Source: an uncultured Roseburia sp. (GTDB lineage Bacteria > Bacillota > Clostridia > Lachnospirales > Lachnospiraceae). Taken from it: a DNA stretch of 7,816 nt. The notes under the pieces are model-generated. The model was not told the origin of the DNA. It saw only the letters and a program-made list of their open reading frames with translations, and made no database searches. The stretch lies in the NCBI GenBank assembly GCA_947384095.1, contig CANDFU010000067.1, forward strand, positions 1 through 7,816. Direction: 5' to 3'. Below, in pieces: positions 1 to 6,887 of this stretch (its first letter is position 1; each line of letters opens with the position of its first letter). Both the position numbers and the translations under genes were made by a program.

Positions 1-613
1 CGTAATAAAGGGAAACAATCGGTATCTCTTCGCGCCTGATATACTGCCAGATATCCGCCTCCGTCCAGTTTGAGAGCGGAAATACCCGTATGCTCTCTCC
101 CTTATGAATCTGCGTATTGAAAAGCTTCCACATTTCGGGCCTCTGATTTTTCGGATCCCAGGCATGGTTCTCATTGCGAAAAGAAAAAATACGCTCTTTT
201 GCCCGTGATTTTTCCTCGTCGCGTCTGCCGCCCCCGAACGCTGCCGTAAATCCATACCGGTCAAGCGCCTGCCGCAGCGCCTGTGTCTTCATGATATCCG
301 TATATGCGCTGCCATGGTCAAACGGATTGATTCCCTGCTTCACACCGTCCTCGTTGATATATTCCAGCAGCTCTATTCCGAGCCTCCTGGCCGTCTCGTC
401 CCGGAATGCAATCATCTCTTTAAACTTCCATGTCGTATTGACGTGCAGAAACGGGAAAGGCGGCTTTTCCGGATAAAACGCCTTGAGGGCAAGATGCAGC
501 ATGACAGAGGAATCCTTGCCGATGGAATACAGCATGACGGGTTTTTCACACTCCGCAGCCACTTCCCGCATAATGTAGATTGCCTCTGCTTCCAGTTCTT
601 CTAAATGATCCAT
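1..613 (-). CDS. cysD: Sulfate adenylyltransferase subunit 2 (CysD), 3' end beyond window
   Basis: This is the small catalytic subunit of ATP sulfurylase, which joins sulfate and ATP to give adenosine 5'-phosphosulfate in the cytoplasm, working with the GTPase subunit CysN. Reading the minus strand from the ATG at 613 gives 204 uninterrupted codons before the window edge; the family is usually about 300 residues, so roughly the last third is missing. A PP-loop motif SIGKDSS lies at residues 30-36. The CysD-typical stretch [20 protein letters not shown] lies at 127-146, and [15 protein letters not shown] at 178-192. GGAG at 621-624 sits 7 nt before the ATG and supports this start. The gene follows the two-component operon but is separated from it by a terminator, so it should have its own promoter in the roughly 80 nt upstream; I could not find a convincing -35/-10 pair there. 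CysN is expected just outside the window. Confidence 0.95.
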   Translation of the reverse strand, partial: MDHLEELEAEAIYIMREVAAECEKPVMLYSIGKDSSVMLHLALKAFYPEKPPFPFLHVNTTWKFKEMIAFRDETARRLGIELLEYINEDGVKQGINPFDHGSAYTDIMKTQALRQALDRYGFTAAFGGGRRDEEKSRAKERIFSFRNENHAWDPKNQRPEMWKLFNTQIHKGESIRVFPLSNWTEADIWQYIRREEIPIVSLYY

Positions 614-682
614 CTCTGTTCTCCATTTCAAACGATACTGTTATTCAACATCTCTGTTATACACAGGCATTATTAAAACGGG

Positions 683-714
683 ATTAAAACAAAGAGTCCG
701 GCAAGCCGGACTCT
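683..714 (-). terminator. Rho-independent terminator after the histidine kinase gene
   Basis: On the minus strand a perfect 10-bp inverted repeat (AGAGTCCGGC / GCCGGACTCT, 693-702 and 705-714, with only two bases between, so in practice a 9-bp stem with a four-base loop) is followed by a T-rich tract, TTTGTTTTAA. The first base of the hairpin coincides with the last base of the kinase stop codon (TGA, 716-714), so there is almost no 3' untranslated region. It should end the purE-regulator-kinase transcript and insulate cysD. Confidence 0.9.
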
Positions 715-2057
715 CAGACTGTTTTTCCATTTTCATCTGACTCCATCGGAGGCAGCTGCAGGGTAAACGTACTGCCTTTCCCCTGTCTGCTCGCAGCTGT
801 GATCGTCCCGTCGTGCCTCTGCGCAATCTTTAAGGCAAGCGAAAGGCCAAGGCCGATCCCTTCCGAATTTCTGGATTTGTCTCCTTTATAAAAACGCTGA
901 AAAACGCACTTTATCTCCTCCCCGCTCATGCCGCAGCCGAAATCCCGGACCAGAACATATACTTTCCCGTCGCTTTTTCCGGTCTCTACCTCAATCACAC
1001 CGCCCTTCGGACTGAACTTTACCGCATTTCCGACCAGATTTGCAATCGCGATCACAAGCAGATTGATGTCCCCGGCTGTCTTTGCCCCGCCCAGTTTTTT
1101 TACAATGGTCACGCATCCCCCCGCCCGCTCTTCTTCATCGTCACAGACAGCTTCCGCCAGATCCGCCAGATCGACTTCCTCTCTCTGCAGTTTCATCTGC
1201 CTCTGATCCAGCCGGGCAAGGCGCAGAAGCTGCGAGATCAGCATATGCATTCTCTGCGACTGTCTGTATATGACCTCGAAGGCTTCCTCCGTGTCCCCGC
1301 TGTCTTTCCCCTGTTCACTGACATATTCACACTGCGCCAGAATCACTGCGGCCGGCGTCCGCAATTCATGGGCCACGTCCGAAGTAAACTGTTCCTGTTC
1401 CTTAAGTACGGATTCCATCCGGTCCAGCATACGGTTCTCCGCCTGCGCCAGAACGGCGAGCTCATAAAAACGATGATCATACTCCATGCGTCTGGATATA
1501 TGAAAATCTTTTCCGATCGTTTCGGCAGTGTCGCACATTTTTTTCAGAGAATCTGAGATCTGCCTCGCGAGAAAAATACCGCATAAAACGATAAATGCCA
1601 GGACAACCGCAATACTAAGATACGAAAGGTATTCCAACGTCTGATACCGGCTGTAAATATCGGCCTTCCGCACAATACCGCGCATAAAATACTCCGTTCC
1701 CAGCGTCTTCGTCCTCTGCATATCGCGCACAAAAAAGATCTCTCCGGAACATTTTACCATCCTCGTATAATTAAATATAATCTTGTCGTCTTCCTCGTAC
1801 TTTTCCGGGTACTTTCCAGCGACAACAGCTCCTTTCCGATCCAGAAGCAGAAAGTAAATTTCCTCTGTTTCATTATCATAGCCTTCCAGAAAAAGAGGTT
1901 TTCCATTCTCAACTCTGACATATTTTAAATTTTTCCGCACTTCTCTGACAAGATTCTGCCTGATATCATATTCCACCGCAGTATCCGACCAGATATGGAC
2001 AAAAATCAGAAGGAATGCCGCCAGCAGAAACACCGCCGCCGCAAGTATCTGCGTCAT
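714..2057 (-). CDS. Membrane sensor histidine kinase
   Basis: This is a transmembrane histidine kinase that should phosphorylate the response regulator encoded directly upstream. The 447 residues run in order: TM1 (about 3-23), an extracellular sensor of about 115 residues with no family I recognise, TM2 (about 142-165), a HAMP-like linker, and a HisKA domain with FTSDVAHELRTP placing the phospho-accepting histidine at 230. The HATPase domain follows, with N box NLVGNAVKF (340-348), G1 box DFGCGMS (372-378), F box around FQRFYKGD (386-393) and G2 box GIGLGLS (400-406). All key residues are present, so it should be active. The start is uncertain: no clear ribosome binding site precedes the ATG at 2057, and the frame stays open back into the regulator gene. 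An upstream non-ATG start near VKTISIVRY is possible. Translation is probably coupled to the regulator, which ends 23 nt earlier. The stimulus cannot be told from sequence. Confidence 0.95.
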   Translation of the reverse strand: MTQILAAAVFLLAAFLLIFVHIWSDTAVEYDIRQNLVREVRKNLKYVRVENGKPLFLEGYDNETEEIYFLLLDRKGAVVAGKYPEKYEEDDKIIFNYTRMVKCSGEIFFVRDMQRTKTLGTEYFMRGIVRKADIYSRYQTLEYLSYLSIAVVLAFIVLCGIFLARQISDSLKKMCDTAETIGKDFHISRRMEYDHRFYELAVLAQAENRMLDRMESVLKEQEQFTSDVAHELRTPAAVILAQCEYVSEQGKDSGDTEEAFEVIYRQSQRMHMLISQLLRLARLDQRQMKLQREEVDLADLAEAVCDDEEERAGGCVTIVKKLGGAKTAGDINLLVIAIANLVGNAVKFSPKGGVIEVETGKSDGKVYVLVRDFGCGMSGEEIKCVFQRFYKGDKSRNSEGIGLGLSLALKIAQRHDGTITAASRQGKGSTFTLQLPPMESDENGKTV

Positions 2058-2080
2058 GTAGCGGACAATCGATATTGTTT

Positions 2081-2755
2081 TTACGGTTCGCCTCTTAATA
2101 CGTACCCCACCCCTCTGACCGTCTGAATCATTTTAAACGAAAAATCGTCGTCCATTTTTTTGCGCAGATAGCGGATATAAACGTCCACAACATTGGAATA
2201 ATTTTCACTCTCACTGTCCCAGATATTTGCCGCAATCTGATCCCGCGTCACCACAATGTTCTTATTCCGTATCAGATACAGAAGCACGGAAAACTCCTTG
2301 GGAGAAAGATCAATATTTTTCTCTTCCCGCCTGACATTGTGCCCGTTGCAGTCGACTGTCAGCGACCCGCACCGGTATATATTTTCGCGCACATCCGCTT
2401 TCTTACGCGTCATCACACGTATCCGCGCCATCAGTTCCTGAAACACAAACGGCTTTATGATATAATCGTCCGCCCCAAGATCGAGCCCCCTGACGACGTC
2501 CGCCGTACCGTCCCTGGCCGTCAGAAACAGAACCGGCGTCTGTATCCCTTTTTCGCGCACTTTTTTCAGCACCTGAAAGCCGTCCATCCCCGGAAGCATG
2601 ATATCCAGAATCACACCGTCGTACTCTTCGAGACAGAGATAGTCATAAGCACTCTCGCCGTCATAACATGCATCTGCACAATAACCTTCCGCCTCAAGCC
2701 TTTTTACGATAATCCGGTTCATATCCTTTTCGTCTTCCACCACCAGTATTCTCAT
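2081..2755 (-). CDS. OmpR/PhoB-family response regulator
   Basis: This is a cytoplasmic two-component transcription factor, partner of the kinase encoded next. The 224 residues contain a receiver domain (1-about 118) with acidic pocket E7/D8, phospho-accepting aspartate D51 in VILDIMLPGMDG, switch residue T79 and conserved K101 in the KPF motif. A winged-helix DNA-binding domain follows (about 126-222), with LSPKEFSVLLYLIRN and the closing TVRGVGYVLRGEP typical of OmpR-type regulators. The length is normal and no key residue is missing. GGGAG about 6 nt before the ATG at 2755 supports the start. It begins 18 nt after the purE stop codon, so purE, regulator and kinase are likely read from one message. 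Target genes are unknown; autoregulation through the promoter before purE is a reasonable guess but is inference only. Confidence 0.96.
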   Translation of the reverse strand: MRILVVEDEKDMNRIIVKRLEAEGYCADACYDGESAYDYLCLEEYDGVILDIMLPGMDGFQVLKKVREKGIQTPVLFLTARDGTADVVRGLDLGADDYIIKPFVFQELMARIRVMTRKKADVRENIYRCGSLTVDCNGHNVRREEKNIDLSPKEFSVLLYLIRNKNIVVTRDQIAANIWDSESENYSNVVDVYIRYLRKKMDDDFSFKMIQTVRGVGYVLRGEP

Positions 2756-2773
2756 GGCCGTCTCCCGACTGTT

Positions 2774-3274
2774 TTAATAGTTCTGATACCCTGTTTCCTG
2801 CAGTCTCTCATCTTTCGCCTGCACCTGCTCCTTTAAATCTTTCGCATATGCCTTTAATTTCTGCAGTATCGCTTCATCCGATGTGGCCAGTATCTTTGCG
2901 GCAAGCAGCCCGGCATTTGCGCCGCCGTTGATCGCGACGGTAGCAACCGGAATCCCGGACGGCATCTGCACAATGGAGTACAGGGAATCTCTTCCGCCAA
3001 GGGATGTGGTGTGCATCGGTATCCCGATCACCGGCATCGGGAAAATCGCCGCGCACATTCCGGGAAGGTGTGCGGCCATGCCCGCGCCGGCAATGATTAC
3101 CTTAAATCCTTTCTCCTCCGCACCTTTTGCATATGCAAAAAATTCATCCGGCTCCCTGTGCGCGGAGAGAATCTTCATCTCATAAGAAATCCCCAGCTGT
3201 TCCAGAATATCGGCCGCCTTTGCCATCACCGGCAGGTCCGAATCGCTACCCATTACTATTCCTACTTTCGCCAT
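2774..3274 (-). CDS. purE: 5-(carboxyamino)imidazole ribonucleotide mutase (PurE)
   Basis: This enzyme moves the carboxylate of N5-CAIR to make CAIR in de novo purine synthesis, in the cytoplasm. With the start at 3274 the protein is 166 residues, normal for PurE. It shows the N-terminal VGIVMGSDSDLPVM (4-17), SAHR (37-40, with the catalytic histidine at 39), the glycine-rich GAGMAAHLPGM (63-73) and SLYSIVQMPSGIPVATVAI (97-115). SAHR and the overall motif set fit the bacterial class I mutase rather than the class II AIR carboxylase, which as I recall has lysine in place of this arginine. The longer reading frame from 3310 adds 12 basic residues that would not fit the family, and AGGAG at 3282-3286 lies 7 nt before the 3274 ATG. 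Oddly, no other pur gene adjoins it: a two-component system follows after 18 nt and an aminopeptidase precedes it. Confidence 0.96.
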   Translation of the reverse strand: MAKVGIVMGSDSDLPVMAKAADILEQLGISYEMKILSAHREPDEFFAYAKGAEEKGFKVIIAGAGMAAHLPGMCAAIFPMPVIGIPMHTTSLGGRDSLYSIVQMPSGIPVATVAINGGANAGLLAAKILATSDEAILQKLKAYAKDLKEQVQAKDERLQETGYQNY

Positions 3275-3281
3275 CTCTTTT

Positions 3282-3286
3282 CTCCT
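3282..3286 (-). promoter_or_regulatory. Ribosome binding site deciding the purE start
   Basis: AGGAG read on the minus strand, 7 nt before the ATG at 3274. It favours the 166-residue PurE over the 178-residue version starting at 3310, whose first codon lies inside the inverted repeat. Confidence 0.85.
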
Positions 3287-3291
3287 GTTCC

Positions 3292-3311
3292 TATGCCGCA
3301 GAAACGGCATA
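3292..3311 (-). repeat. 7-bp inverted repeat at the probable purE transcription start
   Basis: On the minus strand, TATGCCG and CGGCATA are perfectly paired around a six-base spacer (TTTCTG). The left arm shares three bases with the putative -10 box and the rest covers the expected start point, a classic place for an operator. As RNA it would form a small 5' hairpin just before the ribosome binding site. It is not followed by a T-run on the minus strand, so it is not a terminator for the aminopeptidase gene. Whether it acts as DNA operator, as RNA structure, or not at all cannot be decided here. Confidence 0.5.
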
Positions 3312-3336
3312 TTATGTTTTTCTCAGCAGCTTTCAA
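3309..3336 (-). promoter_or_regulatory. Putative sigma-A promoter of purE and the two-component genes
   Basis: On the minus strand TTGAAA (3336-3331) is separated by 16 nt from TAATAT (3314-3309); these match the vegetative consensus at five and four of six positions. It sits in the 77-nt gap between the aminopeptidase stop and purE and is the best promoter candidate in the window. It predicts a leader of about 25-30 nt. It is called by eye, with no experimental support. Confidence 0.5.
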
Positions 3337-3351
3337 TCCACGCCGCCCTGC

Positions 3352-5400
3352 TCACGCCAGAAGCGGGCCGTTTAACTCTTCCGTCCCCGGAAGCACAAAA
3401 TACCCATCCGCGATAATCGCAACGCCCGTCCCGTCTTCCTTTACAACCGTGATCTGATCCAGTTCGTCGTAAGGAATCGTGATATCGGTGTGACAGTTAA
3501 AATAAGCCTTTTCCTCATCGCTCTTGCGCAGCGCAGACACTTCATTTTCTTTCGCCACAAGCACTTTTCCGTCCGGATTTCTGGACAGATTATCCTCCTC
3601 GTGACTGTAGCAGGTATCTCCGACCGCGAAATGCGGGCCTGTCTTTTCCGCAATCAGAATCGGCAGCTTATCCGCAATCCGGTAATCCCTGGCCATCCGA
3701 TAGGCGGTCGTATTCGTTCCGATTGCAAATTCTCCCATCGGCAGCGTATCGTGATGCATCAGCACATGATCACGGATATACTTGCGGTTCTCCTCTTCCG
3801 TCTGAAAATTGGCGCAGGAATAATCCACAATCATGCCGTCCTTAAACGTCATCTCAAGTTCCCGGAAAGACAGCCCGTTCAGATATACCCGGCCGACATG
3901 CAGCTTCCCCTCCGTCCCTGCAAGCACCGGCGATGTAAAAACCTCCCCGACCGGAATATTCACATCCGCCACACAATTCTCAAACGCCGTCTCCCTCAAA
4001 GGATCCGCAGGCCGTTTTATTTTCACAAAAAGATCCGTGCGGTTGCCTCCTTTTCCGGTGATATGGACTCTGTCCGCCTGGTCTAAAACATCAATCATCC
4101 TCTGCTGCATCCTTTGAAACGCCGCGGAATCGAGCGTATTTACTTTTACCGTCTCCGCAAAGATCTGCCTAAACTGCGGGCCGATGGCCGGAATGGGATA
4201 CGCGATAATGGTAAAACTCCTCTCGTCTCCTTTCATATAGTGATTGATCATGCGGCTCTCTGCACCCATCTCATAGATACAGATCTGCCTCTGTTTTTCA
4301 CTATACCTTGGCGCCTCCGCCCTGACCTCGGGAGAAAACGGCTCTTCCCCGAATACCTGCACCACCGCGGGGCCGGCCAGCCCTGCGGCCATCGCCTTCT
4401 CCGCTTCCAGATAGGTCCGCTCTGCCTCAAGACACCGCTCCACGTAAGCCTTGTCAAGGAAAAGCGCCCGATCCTCTTTGTGATCATAATCATACTGCCT
4501 GTTCACTGAGACAACGGAAGCAGCCATCGTCGGCTTTAAATTCATTTTCTCAAAATTGCGGACAGCTGCCCGCACCATCCGCTCAAAGCCGACCGGATAG
4601 CGGATCTGGACCGTCTGCTTTTTGCCGAGATCTTTCCCTGTCACCGCAAAGCCCATCCGGTATCCCTCCGTAAAGGTATCCGCCATCGCCTGAATCTCCT
4701 CTTCCGGAAGTTCGTTTAAAAAAGCGGCCATCTTTCTTTCATTCTCTCCGACAGGCATCCCGTAACGATAGAGATAAGCCGGATTTTCAAGGTCGGCGTG
4801 CATCACGATATCTGTCTGGAAACATGCGCCTGGATCAATCAGTTTCCGCAGTCCGGACTCACAAAATATCTCACTGTAATCATGGAAATACCAGTATATA
4901 TCCTGTTCAATTTCCTTCCGCTGCGGCCCGCCGTCCTCCCGCGCCGTCTCAAACGCATTATAAATCTGCACAAACAGTTCCATTGCCGCCGTAAGCGGGA
5001 GAATCTCTCCGCAAAACGCCTCCGGCGCCTTTTTTTTGAGATGCGCCGTAAGCAGGGACAAGAGCTGCCCGTATTCTCCGCCCAGCGCCTTCACCGCATA
5101 GACGGGGTTGGCATAGCTGCGCCCATACGCCTCCGGCAGCAAATCGGCATAGAGAAGCGCGTCTGTCCTCACACATTCCTCCAGGCTCCTGCCCTCAAGC
5201 TCCCCCTTCACGCTCTTCTTGTAAATCTCCGAAAGATGCACCAGAAACCGGGCCGTGACTTTAAAATAATCCACAAACTGCTCCCCCGACTCCGGTTTTA
5301 AGGCGATTTCAGCTATGCGGCCGGCCACGAGCGCAAATCGTTCCGCCACAAGACCGTTCGCCCCGTCTGCACATGTATTGCCAAAATCGTTTTCGTTCAT
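3352..5400 (-). CDS. M29-family metallo-aminopeptidase with long N-terminal region
   Basis: This is probably a cytoplasmic metal-dependent aminopeptidase that trims N-terminal residues from peptides. Of 682 residues, the C-terminal part (about 425-682) matches the M29 (aminopeptidase T/AmpS) pattern: candidate metal ligands E486 in NIPVGEVFTSP, E557 in MGEFAIGTNT, H590 in EKTGPHF, and H637/D639 in HTD, with Y598 as the likely catalytic tyrosine. Their order and rough spacing agree with M29 enzymes, although there is more sequence between H590 and H637 than in the classical members as I recall them. Classical M29 enzymes have about 410 residues, so this one is some 270 longer; I do not recognise residues 1 to about 420, which look soluble and mostly helical. 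There is no signal peptide. AAGGA lies about 9 nt before the ATG at 5400. It stands alone between two 77-nt gaps, so it may be read from its own promoter or by read-through from the HD gene. Substrates are unknown. Confidence 0.85.
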   Translation of the reverse strand: MNENDFGNTCADGANGLVAERFALVAGRIAEIALKPESGEQFVDYFKVTARFLVHLSEIYKKSVKGELEGRSLEECVRTDALLYADLLPEAYGRSYANPVYAVKALGGEYGQLLSLLTAHLKKKAPEAFCGEILPLTAAMELFVQIYNAFETAREDGGPQRKEIEQDIYWYFHDYSEIFCESGLRKLIDPGACFQTDIVMHADLENPAYLYRYGMPVGENERKMAAFLNELPEEEIQAMADTFTEGYRMGFAVTGKDLGKKQTVQIRYPVGFERMVRAAVRNFEKMNLKPTMAASVVSVNRQYDYDHKEDRALFLDKAYVERCLEAERTYLEAEKAMAAGLAGPAVVQVFGEEPFSPEVRAEAPRYSEKQRQICIYEMGAESRMINHYMKGDERSFTIIAYPIPAIGPQFRQIFAETVKVNTLDSAAFQRMQQRMIDVLDQADRVHITGKGGNRTDLFVKIKRPADPLRETAFENCVADVNIPVGEVFTSPVLAGTEGKLHVGRVYLNGLSFRELEMTFKDGMIVDYSCANFQTEEENRKYIRDHVLMHHDTLPMGEFAIGTNTTAYRMARDYRIADKLPILIAEKTGPHFAVGDTCYSHEEDNLSRNPDGKVLVAKENEVSALRKSDEEKAYFNCHTDITIPYDELDQITVVKEDGTGVAIIADGYFVLPGTEELNGPLLA

Positions 5401-5477
5401 ATATAATAGTCCTTTCTGAATCGCAGCCCTGCGGCCGGCAAGGTATTTTCCCGCTTACAGGAATCCGGCAGCCCCGT

Positions 5478-6065
5478 CTAGGCGTCCGCCAGATGCCCCG
5501 CATCCACATTTTTTTCAATCAACATTCTGGCATAATCCCAAAGCTGTTCGGATCCCTCATGTGTCCGCGCATTCCGCGCCATAACCTGCGATTTTTTCAC
5601 ACCGTGCTCTTCCCAGGACGTTCCGCCCGAAGCATCGTTCAGCAAAAGAGGCTGCACTTTGTCCAGCATATTCGCATATTTTGCCTCCGGCGTCTCCATC
5701 GCCTCAAACTCATCCCAGAGGCCGCGATATTCCTTCTCCTGCGCTTCGGGCAGTATCCCGAAAATGCGGTCCGCGGCTTTTTTCTCCCGCTCCTTTTTCG
5801 TCTTATTTCCCTCAGTATCATACGCATACGTATCTCCGGCGTCAATCTCTATGACATCGTGCAGCAGCACCATCTTCATCGTCTTTAAGACATCCACCGG
5901 CTCATTTGCATAATCCGCAAAAACAAACGCCATCAGCGCCAGATGCCAGGAATGCTCCGCATCGTTTTCCTTTCTGCTCCCATCGCAGATATAAGTCTGC
6001 CGCATGATTTTTTTTATCTTGTCCATCTCCACAACAAACGCGATCTGCTTTTCAAAATCAGTCAT
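5478..6065 (-). CDS. HD-domain phosphohydrolase, YfbR/HDDC2-like (probable 5'-nucleotidase)
   Basis: This is a predicted cytoplasmic metal-dependent phosphohydrolase. With the start at 6065 it has 195 residues, the usual size for the HDDC2/YfbR-like group, whose studied members remove phosphate from deoxynucleoside 5'-monophosphates. Visible are the family's entry motif SRKENDAEHSWHLA (30-43) with H38 and H41, the HD pair H69/D70 followed by E73 in LLHDVIEIDAGD, and a downstream aspartate D135 in MLDKVQ. These give the expected H...HD...D metal site. AGGAGG (6071-6076) five bases before this ATG clearly favours it over the upstream ATG at 6095, which would overlap the preceding gene. It follows the small membrane protein gene by 26 nt, so it is probably in the pyrE transcript. 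A role in controlling the (deoxy)pyrimidine nucleotide pool would fit, but that is inference from position and family. Confidence 0.85.
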   Translation of the reverse strand: MTDFEKQIAFVVEMDKIKKIMRQTYICDGSRKENDAEHSWHLALMAFVFADYANEPVDVLKTMKMVLLHDVIEIDAGDTYAYDTEGNKTKKEREKKAADRIFGILPEAQEKEYRGLWDEFEAMETPEAKYANMLDKVQPLLLNDASGGTSWEEHGVKKSQVMARNARTHEGSEQLWDYARMLIEKNVDAGHLADA

Positions 6066-6070
6066 CACAG

Positions 6071-6076
6071 CCTCCT
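6071..6076 (-). promoter_or_regulatory. Ribosome binding site deciding the HD-protein start
   Basis: A full AGGAGG on the minus strand, 5 nt before the ATG at 6065. It is the strongest ribosome binding site in the window and rules in favour of the 195-residue protein. Confidence 0.9.
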
Positions 6077-6091
6077 GTATTCGCCGTCTTT

Positions 6092-6406
6092 TCACATCCC
6101 TGCCACATACACTACAATCCAGATTCCCGTCATCAGAAAAGATGACACAGTCGCCAGATACGGAAACAGCTTAAAAGAATTTTCTTCCCGCAGACTTATG
6201 ATGGAAAGAATCAGCGCCAGCATACTAAAAACCATCGACGTTACGCCCGCGCTTCCCAGATACATGCTCCCTTTCCCGCCTTCCCTGAACGACAGAAAAA
6301 TCACAACAGCAAAACTCGCCGCCGAAAGCAGCGACAGCAGAAATGCAAAGATCCCACGCTTTGATTGTTTTTTCCGTGTAAATTTATAATTTCTTTTTCC
6401 CTTCAA
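6092..6406 (-). CDS. Small three-TM membrane protein of unknown function, probable TTG start
   Basis: A 104-residue hydrophobic protein. A basic N-terminus (LKGKRNYKFTRKKQSKRG) is followed by three predicted membrane segments at about 18-39, 49-71 and 80-102. From memory it resembles a family of small Lachnospiraceae membrane proteins that begin with a basic YKFT-K-K-S-RG stretch (DUF6142-like); I am not certain of that name. The only upstream ATG in frame (6496) lies deep inside vanZ and would add 30 unlikely residues. TTG at 6406 gives a natural basic start and has GGAGG at 6418-6422, 11 nt upstream, a slightly long spacing. This start overlaps the end of vanZ by 23 nt, which points to translational coupling. 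The gene ends 26 nt before the HD gene. No catalytic residues are visible; the function is unknown. Confidence 0.7.
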   Translation of the reverse strand: MKGKRNYKFTRKKQSKRGIFAFLLSLLSAASFAVVIFLSFREGGKGSMYLGSAGVTSMVFSMLALILSIISLREENSFKLFPYLATVSSFLMTGIWIVVYVAGM

Positions 6407-6887
6407 TGCCGCTTCCGCCTCCGTCCAGCCCTTCCCCGGGCTTTTTCCACATATCCCTGTAAATCCGGCATACCAGAAATCCCAGCATCCCGCCAAGCGT
6501 ATTCAGGAACAGGTCGTCCACGTCAAAACTCCCGACCTTAAACACCAGCTGCAGAGATTCCACTACCAGACTCAGTTCAAAGCTATATAATGCTGTGATC
6601 CAGAAGCGCCGGCATCGCCTGTAAAAAATCGGAAGGAACGCGCCAAACGGCAGAAACGCCGCCACATTTCCGAAAATGTTGAGCAGAACGGCCTTCGGGC
6701 CAAGAATATCCCGATACCGGATAAATCTTCCGATCTCTTTAAACGGCACCAGATTATAGTGATATGTCCGCTCACTGTAAGTACGCCCCAGCTCCTCCGA
6801 AAAAAAGAGGAAGTAAAATAACACAATAAAATATAAAATAAAAAGTATGCCCGCTGCCAGGCGGCGCCTTTTTTTAATTACACCCAT
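6384..6887 (-). CDS. VanZ-family membrane protein
   Basis: An integral membrane protein of the VanZ family, named for the teicoplanin-resistance protein; most members have no proven role. From the ATG at 6887 it has 167 residues: a basic N-terminus (GVIKKRRR), TM1 (about 10-30), the family motif YNLVPFKEI (44-52), LNIFGNVAAFLPFGAFLP (69-86) in a second membrane segment, a third (about 95-115), and SFDVDDLFLNTLGG (120-133) leading into the last. The C-terminal 20 residues are a glycine- and lysine-rich tail. ATG at 6905 or TTG at 6908 are alternative starts; none has a clear ribosome binding site, so the first seven residues are uncertain. Every candidate start overlaps the end of pyrE, which suggests coupled translation. 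Nothing here indicates a glycopeptide-resistance cluster: no vanH, vanA or vanX homologue is nearby. Confidence 0.88.
   Translation of the reverse strand: MGVIKKRRRLAAGILFILYFIVLFYFLFFSEELGRTYSERTYHYNLVPFKEIGRFIRYRDILGPKAVLLNIFGNVAAFLPFGAFLPIFYRRCRRFWITALYSFELSLVVESLQLVFKVGSFDVDDLFLNTLGGMLGFLVCRIYRDMWKKPGEGLDGGGSGIEGKKKL

Noticed and set aside
614..692. TATAAC upstream of cysD as a -10 box
   Set aside because: No acceptable -35 box lies 15-19 nt upstream and the preceding bases do not form an extended -10, so no promoter was called.
3490..4086. Plus-strand open frame of 198 codons opposite the aminopeptidase gene
   Set aside because: It lies entirely antisense to a gene with clear family motifs, is rich in arginine, histidine and proline as antisense frames of GC-rich genes are, and has no recognisable domain or ribosome binding site.
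5401..5477. GC-rich stretch before the aminopeptidase with short self-complementary pieces (GCCGGC, CGCAGGGCTGCG) as a terminator or riboswitch
   Set aside because: The stems are about 4-6 bp with cramped loops, no T-run follows, and no known riboswitch pattern is visible.
6384..6887. VanZ-family protein as evidence of a glycopeptide-resistance operon, with the two-component system as VanRS
   Set aside because: VanZ-like proteins are common in Firmicutes outside resistance clusters, no vanHAX-type genes are present, and the two-component genes lie beyond two unrelated genes and a separate promoter.
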